From assembly GCA_001969505.1 (NCBI GenBank), contig LSSK01000596.1, positions 1 through 28,765 of the forward strand: DNA of 28,765 bases. Direction: 5' to 3'. This DNA comes from Zancudomyces culisetae (Eukaryota > Kickxellomycota > Harpellomycetes > Harpellales > Legeriomycetaceae). Position 1 is the stretch's first letter. Each line of letters begins with the position of its first letter. The translations under genes and the position numbers were made by a program. The notes under the pieces were generated by a model. The model was not told the origin of the DNA. It saw only the letters and a program-made list of their open reading frames with translations, and searched no databases. Positions 27,903 to 28,765 of this stretch are shown here, in pieces.

Positions 27903-28765
27903 TTTTTCGCAAGTAGAGTTATTCTTAACTCCTTCCTTTCCTTCAAGTTGAATTTGATTGTTAGTGTATTAAATCAAATAATAAAGATGAAAAAACCTCA
28001 AAAGTAAAAACATGTCGCTTTTATACCATTTTCTTCGCTTTTTTGACCAATTACTAAGTTTTTTCACCAATAATAATAATCATTTGCTACATAGTTTGAG
28101 AAAATCAAGAATGGAATAAAATTATTGGAAAAGTTAAAAGTCGGTTGTCTATAATCAGCTCAATAATTTATTCACTTTTGACATCAAGATGATTTGCTAA
28201 TAATCAAAAAAGCCTCATCAAATAGGCAAAAAGTCGTTCAAGTTCTACTATCTTTCACCAAGTACAAACAGGTTATTCCATCTCTGTCGTTTTTGTTGAG
28301 CTGTTCATTGAATGGTTTATATTAGAGTTGTATGTGTGAGTTGGAAACGCGGTTTATAGTTTGAGCTTATATAATACTAATACGTTCACAATTTGAATTA
28401 ATCTCGTTGTAGTACTTTATTTCAAATAACTAACACTCATTCAATCAATCCATTCAAAAAACGTTCCAGTTGAGTACATGTATTAAAGTTATTGTACTTT
28501 TATCACTACCTAACTGAATACAAATTAACTAAAAGATTACCAAAAAAAATTGACAAACTTGAGAATAAGCAATCTGCCTGTTAATGTATTACCTGGAACA
28601 TGTTTATTCTTCACAGATCTCATGAGATAATTCGGTAGGCAGGTGTATATAACGGACTTCACACAATCACAGTAACATCCGTTATTATTTATTGAAATAT
28701 ACTAGAACCATTTAAGTACTTTTATTTTACGCCAAGTCGTATAATCAGTTGAATAATATTCATTT
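27903..28765. other. AT-rich region at the right edge
   Basis: About 860 bases with no frame longer than a few dozen codons and no RNA gene signature. Nothing is recognised. Confidence 0.6.

Noticed and set aside
1-28765. CRISPR array, bacterial operon or defence island
   Set aside because: The genes are eukaryotic with spliceosomal introns; no spaced direct repeats or prokaryotic defence genes are present.

Overview
The window is eukaryotic nuclear DNA, AT-rich, with spliceosomal introns of 43-122 bp (GTATGT, GTAAGT or similar donors; TAG or AG acceptors) and proteins that fit a fungus: a fungal-style cytochrome P450, a Pik1-type phosphatidylinositol 4-kinase, a carboxypeptidase-Y-like protease and a CK2 beta subunit. 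A FYR-domain protein resembling TBRG1 and a CABLES-type cyclin suggest an early-diverging lineage rather than a yeast. An AT-rich Kickxellomycotina/Harpellales-like fungus is my guess, but the sequence alone cannot prove it.

Layout: 1-1127 (-) is the 5' two thirds of a P450 gene cut by the window edge. 2858-5888 (-) is a four-exon gene for a coiled-coil plus FYRN/FYRC chromatin-type protein. 8330-8953 (-) is CK2 beta. 9496-10896 (-) is a CABLES-like cyclin. 13204-17353 (+) is a 1339-residue, low-complexity, coiled-coil protein with a C-terminal membrane segment and two micro-exons at its 5' end. 17350-20643 (-) is a PI4-kinase with two low-complexity insertions inside the kinase domain; its stop codon overlaps that of the previous gene. 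23325-24866 (+) is a serine carboxypeptidase. 25002-26701 (-) is an eight-TM membrane protein. 27172-27902 (-) is a decayed F-box-like gene. The remaining 0.5-2.7 kb gaps are AT-rich and hold no gene I can name; two contain coding-like remnants.

The genes do not form an operon or an obvious pathway cluster. PI4-kinase, CK2 and cyclin are housekeeping signalling genes, and the carboxypeptidase belongs to the secretory/vacuolar route. What unites the window is structural: tracts with a six-base period recur in exons and in non-coding DNA. They include a perfect four-copy TTAGGGTTGGGG array that encodes an Asn-Pro insertion in the PI4-kinase catalytic domain, and the same GTGAAA-type unit in the Ser-Glu tract of the large protein and between the carboxypeptidase and its convergent neighbour. 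I found no convincing defence system, CRISPR array, intact transposon, rRNA or tRNA.
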